From positions 142,001 to 206,000 of the forward strand of contig NZ_BAAAXG010000027.1 in NCBI RefSeq assembly GCF_039535475.1: a DNA stretch of 64,000 bases, in the 5' to 3' direction. The stretch comes from Streptomyces showdoensis (GTDB lineage Bacteria; Actinomycetota; Actinomycetes; Streptomycetales; Streptomycetaceae). The notes under the pieces are model-generated. The model made no database searches and was not told the DNA's origin. It saw only the letters and a list, made by a program, of their open reading frames with translations. The translations under genes and the position numbers were made by a program. This document shows, piece by piece, positions 25,001-33,644 of the stretch; the first letter of the stretch is position 1, and every line of letters starts with the position of its first letter.

Positions 25001-25129
25001 CGCAGCGTCGGCATCGTCAGCCACGTCGGCGACCTGCGCCGCCGCATCCCGGCCCAGCTGGAGGTCGTCAAGGACCGGCACGGCTCCGCGGTGCGGCTCC
25101 GTACCGGAGGGGAAGCGCTCAGCGGCTGA
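22064..25129 (+). CDS. sbcC: Nuclease SbcCD subunit C (SMC-like ATPase)
   Basis: The 1021-residue Rad50-like protein has Walker A HGPTGAGKTS near residue 34, QVVLLPQGDFARFL, long heptad-rich coiled coils, the zinc hook GAPCQVCGSA near residue 515, the ABC signature TLSGGETFFASLALA near residue 920, and Walker B LFIDEGFGSLD near residue 953. It tethers DNA ends and powers SbcD. The GTG start overlaps the sbcD stop by four bases. A short Gly-Ala-Thr repeat near residue 587 reflects a 12-base DNA repeat. Its 3' end overlaps the convergent Lrp-type gene by 11 bases. Confidence 0.95.
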   Translation: MRLHRLAITAFGPFGTTQEIDFDALSTAGLFLLHGPTGAGKTSVLDAVCFALYGAVPGARQAPGTSLRSDHAPLGTSTEVVLELTVGERRLEITRSPAQQRPKKRGGGFTTEKAQSRLRHYDPETGEWQGLSKSHQEIGEEITQLLGMSREQFCQVVLLPQGDFARFLRSDAEARGRLLGRLFDTRRFAAVEDRLAELRRSAEHQVREGDERLLALSHRMAQAAGDGGAAVAERPGEPGLAEAVRTRAALARSEAREQLDIASLRLTAAERRESAARAALDAARELAERQSRYADAVRRREELAAHRPRRDEGQRALDRSLKADRVAPALDLREEAERAHRAASAALGRARSGLPAELADAGTEQLSALERRLREELGGLESARRAERRSAELAAERATLDREARADEEFLQDAAAWLAGWEPHRAGLQRRVEAAQDATARAEHLAGRLDPARRRLAAARRRDELTRELAAARDRLTTARERRNEAHESWLDVKSRRLRGIAAELAAALEPGAPCQVCGSAAHPAPARTTADHVDRAAEDAAYAVYTRADEARTAAETAVAGTERALEAAAGEALATDPGADAETGAGTGAGTGAGPSVAELAHRVEELTREHAEAHALAARTHAAREALDRAEREYEERLAAQREAERRVAGRTSRREALDQEHGLLEAELDRTRGESGSIAAYATVLERRIALLTGAVETVRAAEQTARALKQADDRLADAAFRNGFDTPAEAAAALLDETARRGLQQRVDAWDAEAAAVADRLAEPATAAAAGLPPADPRTAGTAHAAAERALREAAAALSAVRERSTELARLSRQADTEARRLGPLREEYERVAGLAALTAGTSADNERKMRLESYVLAARLEQVAAAATARLQRMSSGRYTLVHSDARSGGRRAGLGLHVVDAWTGNERDTATLSGGETFFASLALALGLADVVTDEAGGVRLDTLFIDEGFGSLDDQTLDEVLDVLDSLRERDRSVGIVSHVGDLRRRIPAQLEVVKDRHGSAVRLRTGGEALSG

Positions 25130-25568
25130 TCGCGCGGCGGGGGAGCGGCGAGGAGTAGACGACGCTGGTGGTCACCGAGCCGAGCGCGCCCACCTTCCCG
25201 GAGATCTCCTCCAGGTGCTTCATGGACCGGGTGGCGACCTTGAGGACGAAACAGTCGTCGCCGGTCACGTGGTGCGCCTCCAGGATCTCGGGCGTCGCCG
25301 CGACGAGGTCGTGGAAGGGCTTGTAGTTGCCGTGGGGGTAGCGCAGCCGCACGAAGGCGAGGATCGGCAGGCCGAGCCGTTCCTGGTCGACGACCGCCGT
25401 GTACCCGGTGATCACCCCGGCCTCCTCCAGGCGCCGTACCCGCTCGGTCACCGCCGAGGCCGACATGGACACCGCGCGGGCCAGTTCGGCGAAGCTGGCC
25501 CGGCCCTGCTCCTGGAGCGCGTCGAGAATCCGCCAGTCCGTGGCGTCCGGGATGTATCCGCTGGTCAT
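25119..25568 (-). CDS. Lrp/AsnC family transcriptional regulator
   Basis: The 149-residue product has the AsnC-type HTH (DATDWRILDALQEQGR, then SFAELARAVSMSASAVTERV, residues 8-50) and a C-terminal RAM domain (LAFVRLRYPHGNYKPF, TGDDCFVLKVATRS). Such regulators bind amino acids and control amino-acid metabolism genes or their own promoter. It overlaps the sbcC 3' end by 11 bases. The DUF885 gene upstream is transcribed in the same direction, with about 90 bases between. Confidence 0.92.
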   Translation of the reverse strand: MTSGYIPDATDWRILDALQEQGRASFAELARAVSMSASAVTERVRRLEEAGVITGYTAVVDQERLGLPILAFVRLRYPHGNYKPFHDLVAATPEILEAHHVTGDDCFVLKVATRSMKHLEEISGKVGALGSVTTSVVYSSPLPRRAISR

Positions 25569-25657
25569 GGGCGTGACCTTGCAGGGAAATCCCCGGGAGC
25601 GCAAGCCGCCCCCGGGGACCGCCCCCCGCTGCGGACCGCCCGGCCGGCGCACGCCGG

Positions 25658-27376
25658 TCAGAGCCGCGACAGCTCGTCCACCAGGTCGTCCAGGCCGAGC
25701 GGGCCCTGCGACAGGGCGGCCATGTGCCAGGCCTTGGCGTCGAAGGCCTCGCCGTGCGCCGCCTGCGCGTTGGCCCGGCCGAGCAGCCAGGCGCGCTCGC
25801 CCAGCTTGTAGCCGATGGCCTGGCCCGGCATCGACAGATAGCGGGTCATCTCGCTCTCCACGAAGGCCGGCGGGCGGCTGCTGTGCCGCTGGAAGAACTC
25901 CTGCGCCAGCTCCGGCGTCCAGCGCTCGCCCGGGTGGAACGGCGAGTCCGCCGGGATCTCCAGCTCCAGGTGCATGCCGATGTCGACGATCACCCGGCAG
26001 GCCCGCATCATCTGGCCGTCCAGGTAGCCGAGCCGCCGCTCGGCGTCGCCGAGGAAGCCGAGCTCGTCCATGAGCCGCTCCGCGTAGAGCGCCCAGCCCT
26101 CGGTGTTGGCGCTCACCTTGCCGATGGTCGCCTGGTAGCGCGACAGCCGGTCGGCCACGTGCGCCCACTGCGCGATCTGCAGGTGGTGCCCGGGCACGCC
26201 CTCGTGGTACCAGGTCGACACCAGGTCGTACACGGGGAAGCGGGTCTGCCCGTCGACCGGCAGCCAGGTGCGGCCGGGGCGCGAGAAGTCCTCGGACGGG
26301 CCGGTGTAGTACGGGGCGGCGGCGCCGCCGGGCGGGGCGATCCGGGACTCCACCCGGCGGACCCGGTCGGCGAGTTCGAAGTGGGTGCCGTCCAGGGACT
26401 TGATCGCCTCGTCCATCAGCTGCTGCAGCCAGGCCTGGACCTCGTCGACGCCCTCGATGTGGGTGCCGTGCTCGTCGAGGTGGGCGAGCGCCTCCCAGGG
26501 GCCCGCGCCGGGCAGGATGCGCTCGGCCTCGCCCCGCATCTCGCCGAGCAGCCGGTGGTACTCGGACCAGCCGTACGCGTACGCCTGGTCCAGGTCCAGG
26601 TCGGTGCCGTTGAAGAAGCGCGACCAGCGGCGGTAGCGCTCGCGGCCCACGGTGTCCGGGGCGCCGGCCACGGCGGGGGCGTACACGTCGCGCATCCAGT
26701 CCCGCAGTCCGGCGACGGCCCGGTCGGCGACGGCGCCCGCCGCCGCCAGCTCGGCCCGCAGCTCCTTGGCGACCGGCTCGTCCGCGCCCGAGGCGAACTC
26801 CTCGAACCAGCCGCGGGGTTCGCCGTCCTCGCCGGTGCCGCCCGCGCCCGCCCACTCGGTGAGCTGGCCGACGAAGGTGGCGGTGGCCCGGGGGCCGCCG
26901 AGCATCCCGCGCTCCAGACCGAGGGCGAGGGAGGCGCGGTAGCCCTCCAGGGCCGCGGGGACCGCGCGCAGCCGCTGGGCGACCGCCGTCCAGTCCTCCT
27001 CGGTCTCGGTGGGGAGCACCGTGAACGAGATGCGCACGCTGTGCGCGGGCGAGCGGAGGTTGCTCACCGCGCACAGGCCCTCGCCCGCGTCGTGCACGAT
27101 CAGCTGGGCGTCCAGCCGCTCCCGCAGCAGCCGGGCGCAGCGCCGCTCCGCCTCGTCCTCGGCGCCGGGCCGCCGCTCGGCCTCGTCGAGGAGGCCGAGG
27201 GTGCGGCGGGCGAGGTCGGCCATGGCCTCCTGGCCGGCGGGGGAGAAGTCGGGCAGGAGACCCGAACTCTCCTTGACTCCCAGGTAGGTACCGGTGATCG
27301 GGTCGAGTTCGATGAGTGCGTCGACGTATGCGTCGGCGACCTGGCGGGGAAGCACGGTGCTGGAAGTCTCTGGCAT
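25658..27376 (-). CDS. DUF885 family putative metallopeptidase
   Basis: The 572-residue product matches DUF885 in length and motifs: DPITGTYLGV near the start, then VQAWLQQLMDEAI, TWYHEGVPGHHLQ near residue 390, and SPFHPGERWTPE and KLGERAWL late in the chain. HEGVPGHH carries the HExxGHH-like zinc ligands of the family, which is distantly related to M32-type carboxypeptidases. ATG 27376 is preferred over 27385 because GCGAGG is then correctly spaced. It has no signal peptide, so it is likely a cytoplasmic peptidase. Confidence 0.85.
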   Translation of the reverse strand: MPETSSTVLPRQVADAYVDALIELDPITGTYLGVKESSGLLPDFSPAGQEAMADLARRTLGLLDEAERRPGAEDEAERRCARLLRERLDAQLIVHDAGEGLCAVSNLRSPAHSVRISFTVLPTETEEDWTAVAQRLRAVPAALEGYRASLALGLERGMLGGPRATATFVGQLTEWAGAGGTGEDGEPRGWFEEFASGADEPVAKELRAELAAAGAVADRAVAGLRDWMRDVYAPAVAGAPDTVGRERYRRWSRFFNGTDLDLDQAYAYGWSEYHRLLGEMRGEAERILPGAGPWEALAHLDEHGTHIEGVDEVQAWLQQLMDEAIKSLDGTHFELADRVRRVESRIAPPGGAAAPYYTGPSEDFSRPGRTWLPVDGQTRFPVYDLVSTWYHEGVPGHHLQIAQWAHVADRLSRYQATIGKVSANTEGWALYAERLMDELGFLGDAERRLGYLDGQMMRACRVIVDIGMHLELEIPADSPFHPGERWTPELAQEFFQRHSSRPPAFVESEMTRYLSMPGQAIGYKLGERAWLLGRANAQAAHGEAFDAKAWHMAALSQGPLGLDDLVDELSRL

Positions 27377-27385
27377 GAGGCTCAT

Positions 27386-27867
27386 CCTCGCCCGTGCACG
27401 CTCCCCGCGTCACCCTCAATCGATCTCAGTCGGCTGACAAAGGAGCGCCGGGGACGGTCGGCGGCGGCGGTGTGCCGGACCCCCGCCGGACGTCCGGCCG
27501 ACTCGCGGCCCGGGCCGCCGAACGCCGCGGGCCGCACGCGTCGGGGACGGGACGCCGCAGGTCGGCGGGGCAGGGGACGGCCGCGCACCGCGCGGGGGCG
27601 GCCGTTCCGGCGGGTGGGTACGGGATCCCCGGATCCGGTCGCGGACCGCCGCGCGCGAGGGACGGACCGACGGGTTCAGGCCGCTGCGGGGGGACCCGGA
27701 CGAGCGGTGGTCCTTCGAGATCCGGGCCGAGTTTGGCCGGATCCAGCCGTAGTCGGCGCCCCGGGATCAGGCCGGTGCGACCCGCCCGGGCCCACCCCGC
27801 CGGGACGGACGGGGCAGGTGGGGAACGAGCGCGTCCGGGGCCGCGGAATCGGCCACGGGCCGGACCT
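27386..27867. other. 480-base gap with no recognisable gene
   Basis: Open frames exist on both strands only because GC is extreme. None has a ribosome binding site, a family motif or a Streptomyces-like codon pattern. The promoter of the minus-strand DUF885 gene must lie at its left edge. Confidence 0.5.
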
Positions 27868-27912
27868 GGCACGGTGATTTTTCGCTACGGACCGGTAACC
27901 CCTCACCGTGCC
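27868..27912 (-). terminator. Hairpin after the ACT-GNAT gene
   Basis: GGCACGGTGA (27868-27877) pairs perfectly with TCACCGTGCC (27903-27912), eight bases past the stop at 27921. The 25-base loop contains TTTTT. Confidence 0.65.
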
Positions 27913-27920
27913 GCCGGGGC

Positions 27921-29336
27921 TCAGTGCTCGGCGGACTGGTGAACGGGGTGCTCGGCCGCTCCCCGCAGCTCCGCGGGGCGTCCGCCGAGCCGGGCGGTGA
28001 TGACGAGGGTGCCCTCCTCGATCTGGTAGTCCAGCGGCAGGTTGAGGCCGCGCATGGCGGCGACCATCCCGGTGTTGGAGGACTGGGTCACCGCGTAGAC
28101 GCTGTCGCAGCCGGCCTCCTCCGCCATCGCCACCAGGCGGCCGAGGAGTTCGGCGCCGATGCCGCGGCGCTGCCAGTCGTCCTCGACCATGAGGGCGACC
28201 TCGGTCTCGTCGCCGTCCCAGAGCAGGTGGCCCAGGGCGACGACCCGCCCGGAGGCGGTCTGCACCGCGAGGGTGCGGCCGAAGCGCGGGCTCAGCAGGT
28301 GGTCGAGGTAGCGGTCGGCGTCGCCGACGGGGCCGTGGTAGCGCAGCCGCAGGGTCCGCTCGGAGCAGCGGTCGTGCATGGCGCGCGCGGCGCCGAGGTC
28401 GCGCTGGTCGGCGCGGCGCACGGTGATCTCGTTGCCCTCGGGCAGGGTGAGCACGTCCTGGCTGCGCGGGACGCGCGGGCCGAGCCGGGCGTCCAGCTCG
28501 ACGAGGGCGCGGGCCCGGGCGAACTCGGTCGGCGTGAACGGCAGATAGGGCCGCTCGATGACGAGCGAGCCGCCGTTCGGGTCGCGCAGCCGCATGGTCG
28601 TCTCCTCCAGGACGCCCTCCACCGGGGCGGTCTCGCCGTTGGGGCGGCCGCTGAGGGAGACGGCGGGCACGGAGTGGAGGGTGCACCGGCCGAGCAGCTG
28701 GCGCAGGGCCAGCGGGAGTTCGGCCGAGTCGAGGGCGGTGCGGGTGGCGAGGCCCAGTACCCGGGTCGGGGTGTCCACGAGGTCGTGGGCGTCGGCCCGC
28801 TCGGTCCAGGTGTCGCTGCCGCCGGCCGTGGCGACGGCCCGGGTGAGCACGTTCGTCTGGAGCTCGGCGGGCGCCCGCAGCAGGAACTCGTCGACGGTCC
28901 CGTCGGCGAGCGGATGGGTCTGCAGGGTCAGGATGTCGACGCCGTGCCGGGCCAGCACCGCGCACAGCGCGGCGAGGCTGCCCGGGGCGTCCCGGACCGT
29001 GGTCCGCATCCGCCACAGGACCGTGCCCGCGGACTCCTCCACGGGACCGGTCCCGGTGACGGCGGCCGGTGGCAGCGGGGCTTCCCCGCTGCCACCGGGA
29101 TCGTCGGCGGGAGGCGCATGACTGTGCCGGCGCGCCCACCAGGTGTGGAAGGCGGCGGTGGCGACCAGCGCGATCGCCGAGAACACCAGCAGGTAGGGGC
29201 CGTCGGGGCCCTTGGCGATGGTCTTGGCGATCGAGTCGGCCACCACCACGGCGGTGAACATCGCGGCCAGCTCGATCACGTCGTGCCGCCAGCGGTGGGT
29301 GGGGCGGGCGTTCTTCCTGGGGGTCATAGCGTCCAT
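27921..29336 (-). CDS. Membrane-anchored ACT plus GNAT domain protein
   Basis: The 471-residue product starts with two hydrophobic segments (LAAMFTAVVVADSIAK and LLVFSAIALVATAAF, residues 20-65) and a linker. An ACT-like domain follows near residues 107-190 (RTTVRDAPGSLAALCAVLARHG), then a long middle region. A GNAT fold follows near residues 300-450, with EITVRRADQRDLGAARAMH, VALMVEDDWQRRGIGAELLGRL as the acetyl-CoA loop, and VTQSSNTGMVAAMRGLNL. ACT domains sense amino acids, so a ligand-gated acetyltransferase is likely; the substrate is unknown. Confidence 0.85.
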   Translation of the reverse strand: MDAMTPRKNARPTHRWRHDVIELAAMFTAVVVADSIAKTIAKGPDGPYLLVFSAIALVATAAFHTWWARRHSHAPPADDPGGSGEAPLPPAAVTGTGPVEESAGTVLWRMRTTVRDAPGSLAALCAVLARHGVDILTLQTHPLADGTVDEFLLRAPAELQTNVLTRAVATAGGSDTWTERADAHDLVDTPTRVLGLATRTALDSAELPLALRQLLGRCTLHSVPAVSLSGRPNGETAPVEGVLEETTMRLRDPNGGSLVIERPYLPFTPTEFARARALVELDARLGPRVPRSQDVLTLPEGNEITVRRADQRDLGAARAMHDRCSERTLRLRYHGPVGDADRYLDHLLSPRFGRTLAVQTASGRVVALGHLLWDGDETEVALMVEDDWQRRGIGAELLGRLVAMAEEAGCDSVYAVTQSSNTGMVAAMRGLNLPLDYQIEEGTLVITARLGGRPAELRGAAEHPVHQSAEH

Positions 29337-29433
29337 GACCTCACTGTGACCCAGCGGTGTTGCGTGATCACGAACGCTTTGTGACCGACGGGTTAAGTGC
29401 CTATCTGCTGGCTTTGTGGCTGATTTCGACTGA

Positions 29434-32187
29434 TTAAGACGCGGCCTGATCGCCCCCGTGTCCGAGCGCGCTCAGCAGCCGCCGCGCCTGCGTCACCGCC
29501 TGTGAGGAACCCGACCGCGCCGCCGCCTCCGCGAGACCCGGCACCACGCCCGCGGCCCCGCACCGCTCGACGCACTCGGCGGCCACCGCGAGCAGGTCCC
29601 CGGCACCGCGCACCGGCTTCGGCGCGGCGAGCACCCCCGGCAGCAGCTCCGCGAGCACCGCCCACACCGTGCCGTACGCCCCGGTCGCCGCCGCCGTGCG
29701 GGCCGCGTCCGCGAGCCGGTTCGGCTTCACCGTCCCCTCGGCCATCAGCGTCGCGAGCCGCTCGCCGAGCGCCGCCGCGTCCAGCTCGCCGCGGGCCGCG
29801 AGCACCAGGAGGGCGTCGACGGCCGTCAGCCGGTCCTCCGCGTGCCGGCTACCGAGCCCCACGGCGATCGCCGCCCGCACCGCCGGACCCACCGGCCCGT
29901 CGCCCTCGGCGAGCGCGGTCAGCCCCCAGGCCGTGCCGCGGTAGTCCCATTCGGCCCCGTCGGTCACGAGCGGCAGCAGCCAGACCGCCAGGGTCTCCCG
30001 GTCGTCGGGCAGCACGGCCGGCCACTGCGGGCGCTGCTGCTCCGACCAGTGGCGGCAGCGGTGGGCGGACTCGGCGGTCTCGCCGCCCAGCCACTGGAAC
30101 ACGGGCGGGAACTCCTCCCGTATCGCCCGCCGCTCCCGCACCGCCACCACGATCCGGTCCGCGAGCCACCACCGCCGCGAGCGGACGTCGGGCCCCCTGC
30201 TCACGAACCGCACCGCGGGTGTGAGGGACACGTCCGCCGTCAGCCAGTCCGCGAGCCGCTCGCCCGCCCGGGTGCCGAGCGCCGCCGCCTCCCCGGCGGC
30301 CGCCCGCGCCATCGGACCGGCCTTCCGCACCCGCAGCAGCGCCTGGGCCAGGTCGACGGGAGCGGGATCGACGCCCGCGTCCCGGTACGCCCGCAACCGC
30401 TCGACCAGCACCTTCGGATCCAGCGCACCCGTGTGCACGGTCGGCGTCGCGAGCAGGAACGGCACCGGCGACTCCGTGACGACCAGCCAGGCGGCCTCCC
30501 ACAGCCGGGCCTCGACCACCCCGCCCAGCCCCGCGTGACCGCAGGACGCGGTCGTCATCCGGCGCCCGTCGTGGATCCGCGACGGTGACACGGCGCCCGC
30601 CACGGCGGCGATCACCACCGGGAGCCCGATCAGGCCCTGGGTGACGTGGCGCGAGTCGTTCATCCAGTACGTGTCGCCGAACGTCTCCCGCACCGCCGCC
30701 GTCAGCCCCGCCCGGTCCCCGCGCGCGTGCCGTACGAGACCGTCCAGGGCGCGCTCGAACTCCTCCGGCTCGCCGGGACGCCGCACCAGGGCGACCAGCT
30801 CCTCGACCAGCTCGGCTACCGTCCCGGCCGCCGCGGCCACCGGACGCGGCTCCGGCACCGGCGGCAGCACCTCCTCGTACGGGAGGGCCTCGCCGCAGGC
30901 CTCCGCGCCGAACACCCCGGCCGCCGCCGCCCGGTGCACCGGGCTCAGCAGCGCCGCCGCCCCGGCCAGCTCCTCGCGCACCCGCTCGTCCACGTCGCCC
31001 AGATGGCGCCCCACCAGCTTCAGGGCCCGCTCCTGGATCGCCGTGTCCTCGTGCCCGAACGCGTCCGTCACCACCGGCAGCAGCTCGGCCGCCGCTCCCG
31101 GCTCCCGGCGCAGCACCTTGGCGAGGAGGGTCAACTGGGCCCGCACCAGCTTCTTCTCGGTGCGGAAGAGCACCGAGCCCGACAGCTCCGCCAGCTCGCG
31201 CACCGGGAGCCCGCCCTCCAGCGCGAGTCCCGCCAGGACCTCCTGCGCGTACGCGGCCACGGGCGATGGACCGTCGGCCGCCATGCCGAGCCAGTCCGGG
31301 ATCCGGGCCCGCCGCTCCTCCTCCGTCGCCCCGAGGAGCTGGAGCAGGGCGAGCGGCAGCCGCAGATCGCGCGGCCGGCCGCCCCGCAGCAGCCGGGCCG
31401 CACAGGTGTCCAGCAGCGCCGCCCGGTCGAGCAGCCCCTCGCCCGCGAGGGCCGCGAGCGCGGAGGGCCAGTGCCCGTCCTGGCCGGCGGCGGTCTGCCA
31501 GGTGACCGGCTCCGGGGCCTCGGTCAGGTCGAGGAGCCGGGGGACGAGGACCGGCGTCTGCGGATCGCGCCGCAGCCTCGCCAGCAGGTCCCGGCCGGTC
31601 ACTTCCCCGGTCCAGCCGCGGACGTAGGCGTCCGTGGCGGGCGCGGGACAGCCGGTCAGCAGCACGAGTCCGTGGACCAGCGCGTACTCCTCCTCCGCCA
31701 CCGTCGGCCGCTCGGCCAGCCGCCGGGTCACCTCCGTCAGCCACGCGCGGTCGCGCCCGGAGAGCACGCCCAGCACCGCGCGACCCCCGTCGCCCGACTC
31801 CTGGAAGTCGCGCCCGCCGATCCAGTCCGCGGCGGCGGCCGCCCCCGTGATGCAGCCGGCGCCCGCGATCCGCAGCGCGCCCCGCACCCGCTGCTGTGCC
31901 CGCCACCGCCCCCAGTCCCAGCCGCGGACCTCCTTGCGCAGCCGCTTCAGCTCCGGCACCGCCGCCTTGCGCCCGGCCGCGTCCAGCGCCGTGAGCAGCC
32001 CGGGCACGTCCCCGCCGCGCCCCTGCCGCACCGCGTCGAGCAGCTGGGCGACCGCGGCTCCGGTCCCCGTGCCGGCCCCCTCGCCGACGCCCGTGCCGCT
32101 GTCCGTGCCGCTGTCCCGCTCCATGACCGTGCCCTGTCCCGTGCCCGTGGTGATGTCCGTACCGCCCCTCGTGCCGACCTCCGTCAT
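29434..32187 (-). CDS. DUF6493-like HEAT/TPR-type protein, partner of the SWIM gene
   Basis: The true start is ATG 32187, after GGGAGG and overlapping the stop of the SWIM gene (ATGA); the frame stays open far upstream, but that part is antisense noise. The 917-residue product is almost all helical repeats (DRAWLTEVTRRLAERP, AAELLPVVTDAFGHEDTAIQERALKLVGRHL, RLTAVDALLVLAARGELDAAALGERLA), like a scaffold. A Thr/Gly-rich low-complexity N-terminus precedes it. In actinobacteria, proteins of this type follow SWIM zinc-finger genes. The coupled start says the two products work together; the process is unknown. Confidence 0.75.
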   Translation of the reverse strand: MTEVGTRGGTDITTGTGQGTVMERDSGTDSGTGVGEGAGTGTGAAVAQLLDAVRQGRGGDVPGLLTALDAAGRKAAVPELKRLRKEVRGWDWGRWRAQQRVRGALRIAGAGCITGAAAAADWIGGRDFQESGDGGRAVLGVLSGRDRAWLTEVTRRLAERPTVAEEEYALVHGLVLLTGCPAPATDAYVRGWTGEVTGRDLLARLRRDPQTPVLVPRLLDLTEAPEPVTWQTAAGQDGHWPSALAALAGEGLLDRAALLDTCAARLLRGGRPRDLRLPLALLQLLGATEEERRARIPDWLGMAADGPSPVAAYAQEVLAGLALEGGLPVRELAELSGSVLFRTEKKLVRAQLTLLAKVLRREPGAAAELLPVVTDAFGHEDTAIQERALKLVGRHLGDVDERVREELAGAAALLSPVHRAAAAGVFGAEACGEALPYEEVLPPVPEPRPVAAAAGTVAELVEELVALVRRPGEPEEFERALDGLVRHARGDRAGLTAAVRETFGDTYWMNDSRHVTQGLIGLPVVIAAVAGAVSPSRIHDGRRMTTASCGHAGLGGVVEARLWEAAWLVVTESPVPFLLATPTVHTGALDPKVLVERLRAYRDAGVDPAPVDLAQALLRVRKAGPMARAAAGEAAALGTRAGERLADWLTADVSLTPAVRFVSRGPDVRSRRWWLADRIVVAVRERRAIREEFPPVFQWLGGETAESAHRCRHWSEQQRPQWPAVLPDDRETLAVWLLPLVTDGAEWDYRGTAWGLTALAEGDGPVGPAVRAAIAVGLGSRHAEDRLTAVDALLVLAARGELDAAALGERLATLMAEGTVKPNRLADAARTAAATGAYGTVWAVLAELLPGVLAAPKPVRGAGDLLAVAAECVERCGAAGVVPGLAEAAARSGSSQAVTQARRLLSALGHGGDQAAS

Positions 32188-33575
32188 CGCGCGCCTCCCG
32201 CGGTGGCGACCGGCGTGCCGACGGCCGCGCCCCGCCGGGCCATCCGCACCGCGAGCGCGTGCTTGCACGGCCCCCGCCGCCCCCGGTACTCGGCCCACCA
32301 CGCGCAGGTGCAGCTCAGCCGCCCGTCGGCCGACTCCCGCACCCGGTAGCGCCGGTCCGCCGAGACCACCGTGGCGAGCTCGCCGTCCAGGGTGACCGCG
32401 CCGTGCGCCAGCAGGCCCCGAGCGTCTACCAGCCGAGGGTTGTGCCGCTCGGCGCGGTCCGCGTCGTACGGCAGCTCCCGGTGGAAGTAGGCCGCGTCGG
32501 CCACGTCGTAGCCCACGCGCCCGGCCGTGCCCAGCCGGGTCAGCGCGGCCCGGACCCGCTCCACGGAGAGCCCCGCCTGCTCGGCCAGATCGGCCGGGTC
32601 GATCCGCGGCTCCCAGGCCAGCAGCACCGACACCAGCTCCGCGTCCCCCGCCGCCTCCTCGGTGGCCAGCGCCTCCAGGACACCGCCCTCGCCGGAGAAG
32701 CCGCGCGCCGGGTCGGGCGACAGGGTCAGGGTGAGCCGCATCCCGGGCAGCTCCACCTCCCAGGCGCTCGGCACGGGACCGCCGTCCGGCACCGGCCCGT
32801 ACACCCGCAGCGCCGTCGCGTGCCGCAGCACCCGCTCCAGGGCCACCAGCCGGTCGGGCCCGGCCAGGCAGACGGCGCCCGGGACCGGCCGCGTGGTGGG
32901 CCGCAGCGTCCGGCCGGACGGCACCACCCACATCGGGGCGGCGCCCCGGGCCTGCGAGCGCGGCAGCGAGCGGAGGAAGCGGACCGCCTCCGCGCCGGAC
33001 AGCTCGGCGCGCAGGTCGAATCCGGCGGAGGCGACCTGCGCCTCCGCGAAGCCCCGCAGCCAGCGGTCCGGCAGCGGCACCTTCTTCTCCACCACCGGGC
33101 CGTCGAGCGTGGTCACCGCCAACTCCTCGGGGCCGACCCGCAGATGCAGCGGGTCGTCGCCGGTGAGCCGGGAGAGCGCCTCGCGCAGCGGGTTGTTCAC
33201 GTCCACGTTGGTCGTGCCGTGGCCCGTCTCCGCGCCGTCCAGGCCCGCGCTCAGCACGTCCAGGCGCGCGTACACCCCGCCGCAGCCCGAGAAGGACTCG
33301 AAACGCAGCCGGTCGCCGTTGCCGGTCACCACCGGGTCCAGCGAACCCGGCCGTATCCGCTGGTAGTACCGGGCCGCGGCCACGTCCGCGACCGCCAGCA
33401 GGCCGCGCGCGGCGATCTGCGGCGAGCTGAGGAAGCCGGTGAAGAACCGGGGACGTGCCTCGGCGCCGTGCGGCGTGAGGCCCCCGGAGGTCTCCAGTCC
33501 GAGCAGCCGGCCGGAGCCCAGGGACTCCAGCGCGGAAGGGCGTGCGTAGGCGAGCGCCTGTACGGATCGCGTCAT
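32184..33575 (-). CDS. SWIM zinc-finger protein
   Basis: The 463-residue product carries a SWIM zinc finger near the C-terminus: LSCTCAWWAEYRGRRGPCKH (C-x-C ... C-x-H, residues about 422-441). A winged-helix-like ADLAEQAGLSVERVRAALTRLG segment precedes it near residue 350. SWIM fingers bind DNA or protein. The N-terminal 330 residues are a conserved region found in actinobacterial SWIM proteins. It is the first gene of a coupled pair with the helical-repeat protein (4-base overlap). Confidence 0.85.
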   Translation of the reverse strand: MTRSVQALAYARPSALESLGSGRLLGLETSGGLTPHGAEARPRFFTGFLSSPQIAARGLLAVADVAAARYYQRIRPGSLDPVVTGNGDRLRFESFSGCGGVYARLDVLSAGLDGAETGHGTTNVDVNNPLREALSRLTGDDPLHLRVGPEELAVTTLDGPVVEKKVPLPDRWLRGFAEAQVASAGFDLRAELSGAEAVRFLRSLPRSQARGAAPMWVVPSGRTLRPTTRPVPGAVCLAGPDRLVALERVLRHATALRVYGPVPDGGPVPSAWEVELPGMRLTLTLSPDPARGFSGEGGVLEALATEEAAGDAELVSVLLAWEPRIDPADLAEQAGLSVERVRAALTRLGTAGRVGYDVADAAYFHRELPYDADRAERHNPRLVDARGLLAHGAVTLDGELATVVSADRRYRVRESADGRLSCTCAWWAEYRGRRGPCKHALAVRMARRGAAVGTPVATAGGAR

Positions 33576-33644
33576 GGGGAAGACGGTAGGACCCGCCACT
33601 GACAATCCGCCGGGACCGCCTCCGACCGGCCGCTCTCCCCGGAA

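Noticed and set aside
20111..25129. A 1672-codon plus-strand open frame
   Set aside because: It lies out of frame over YigZ and sbcD and is in frame only in its sbcC part; Arg/Pro-rich translation shows it is GC-driven.
27394..27942. Coding frames of 148 and 182 codons in the DUF885 upstream gap
   Set aside because: No ribosome binding site, no motif and Pro/Arg-rich content; probably noncoding.
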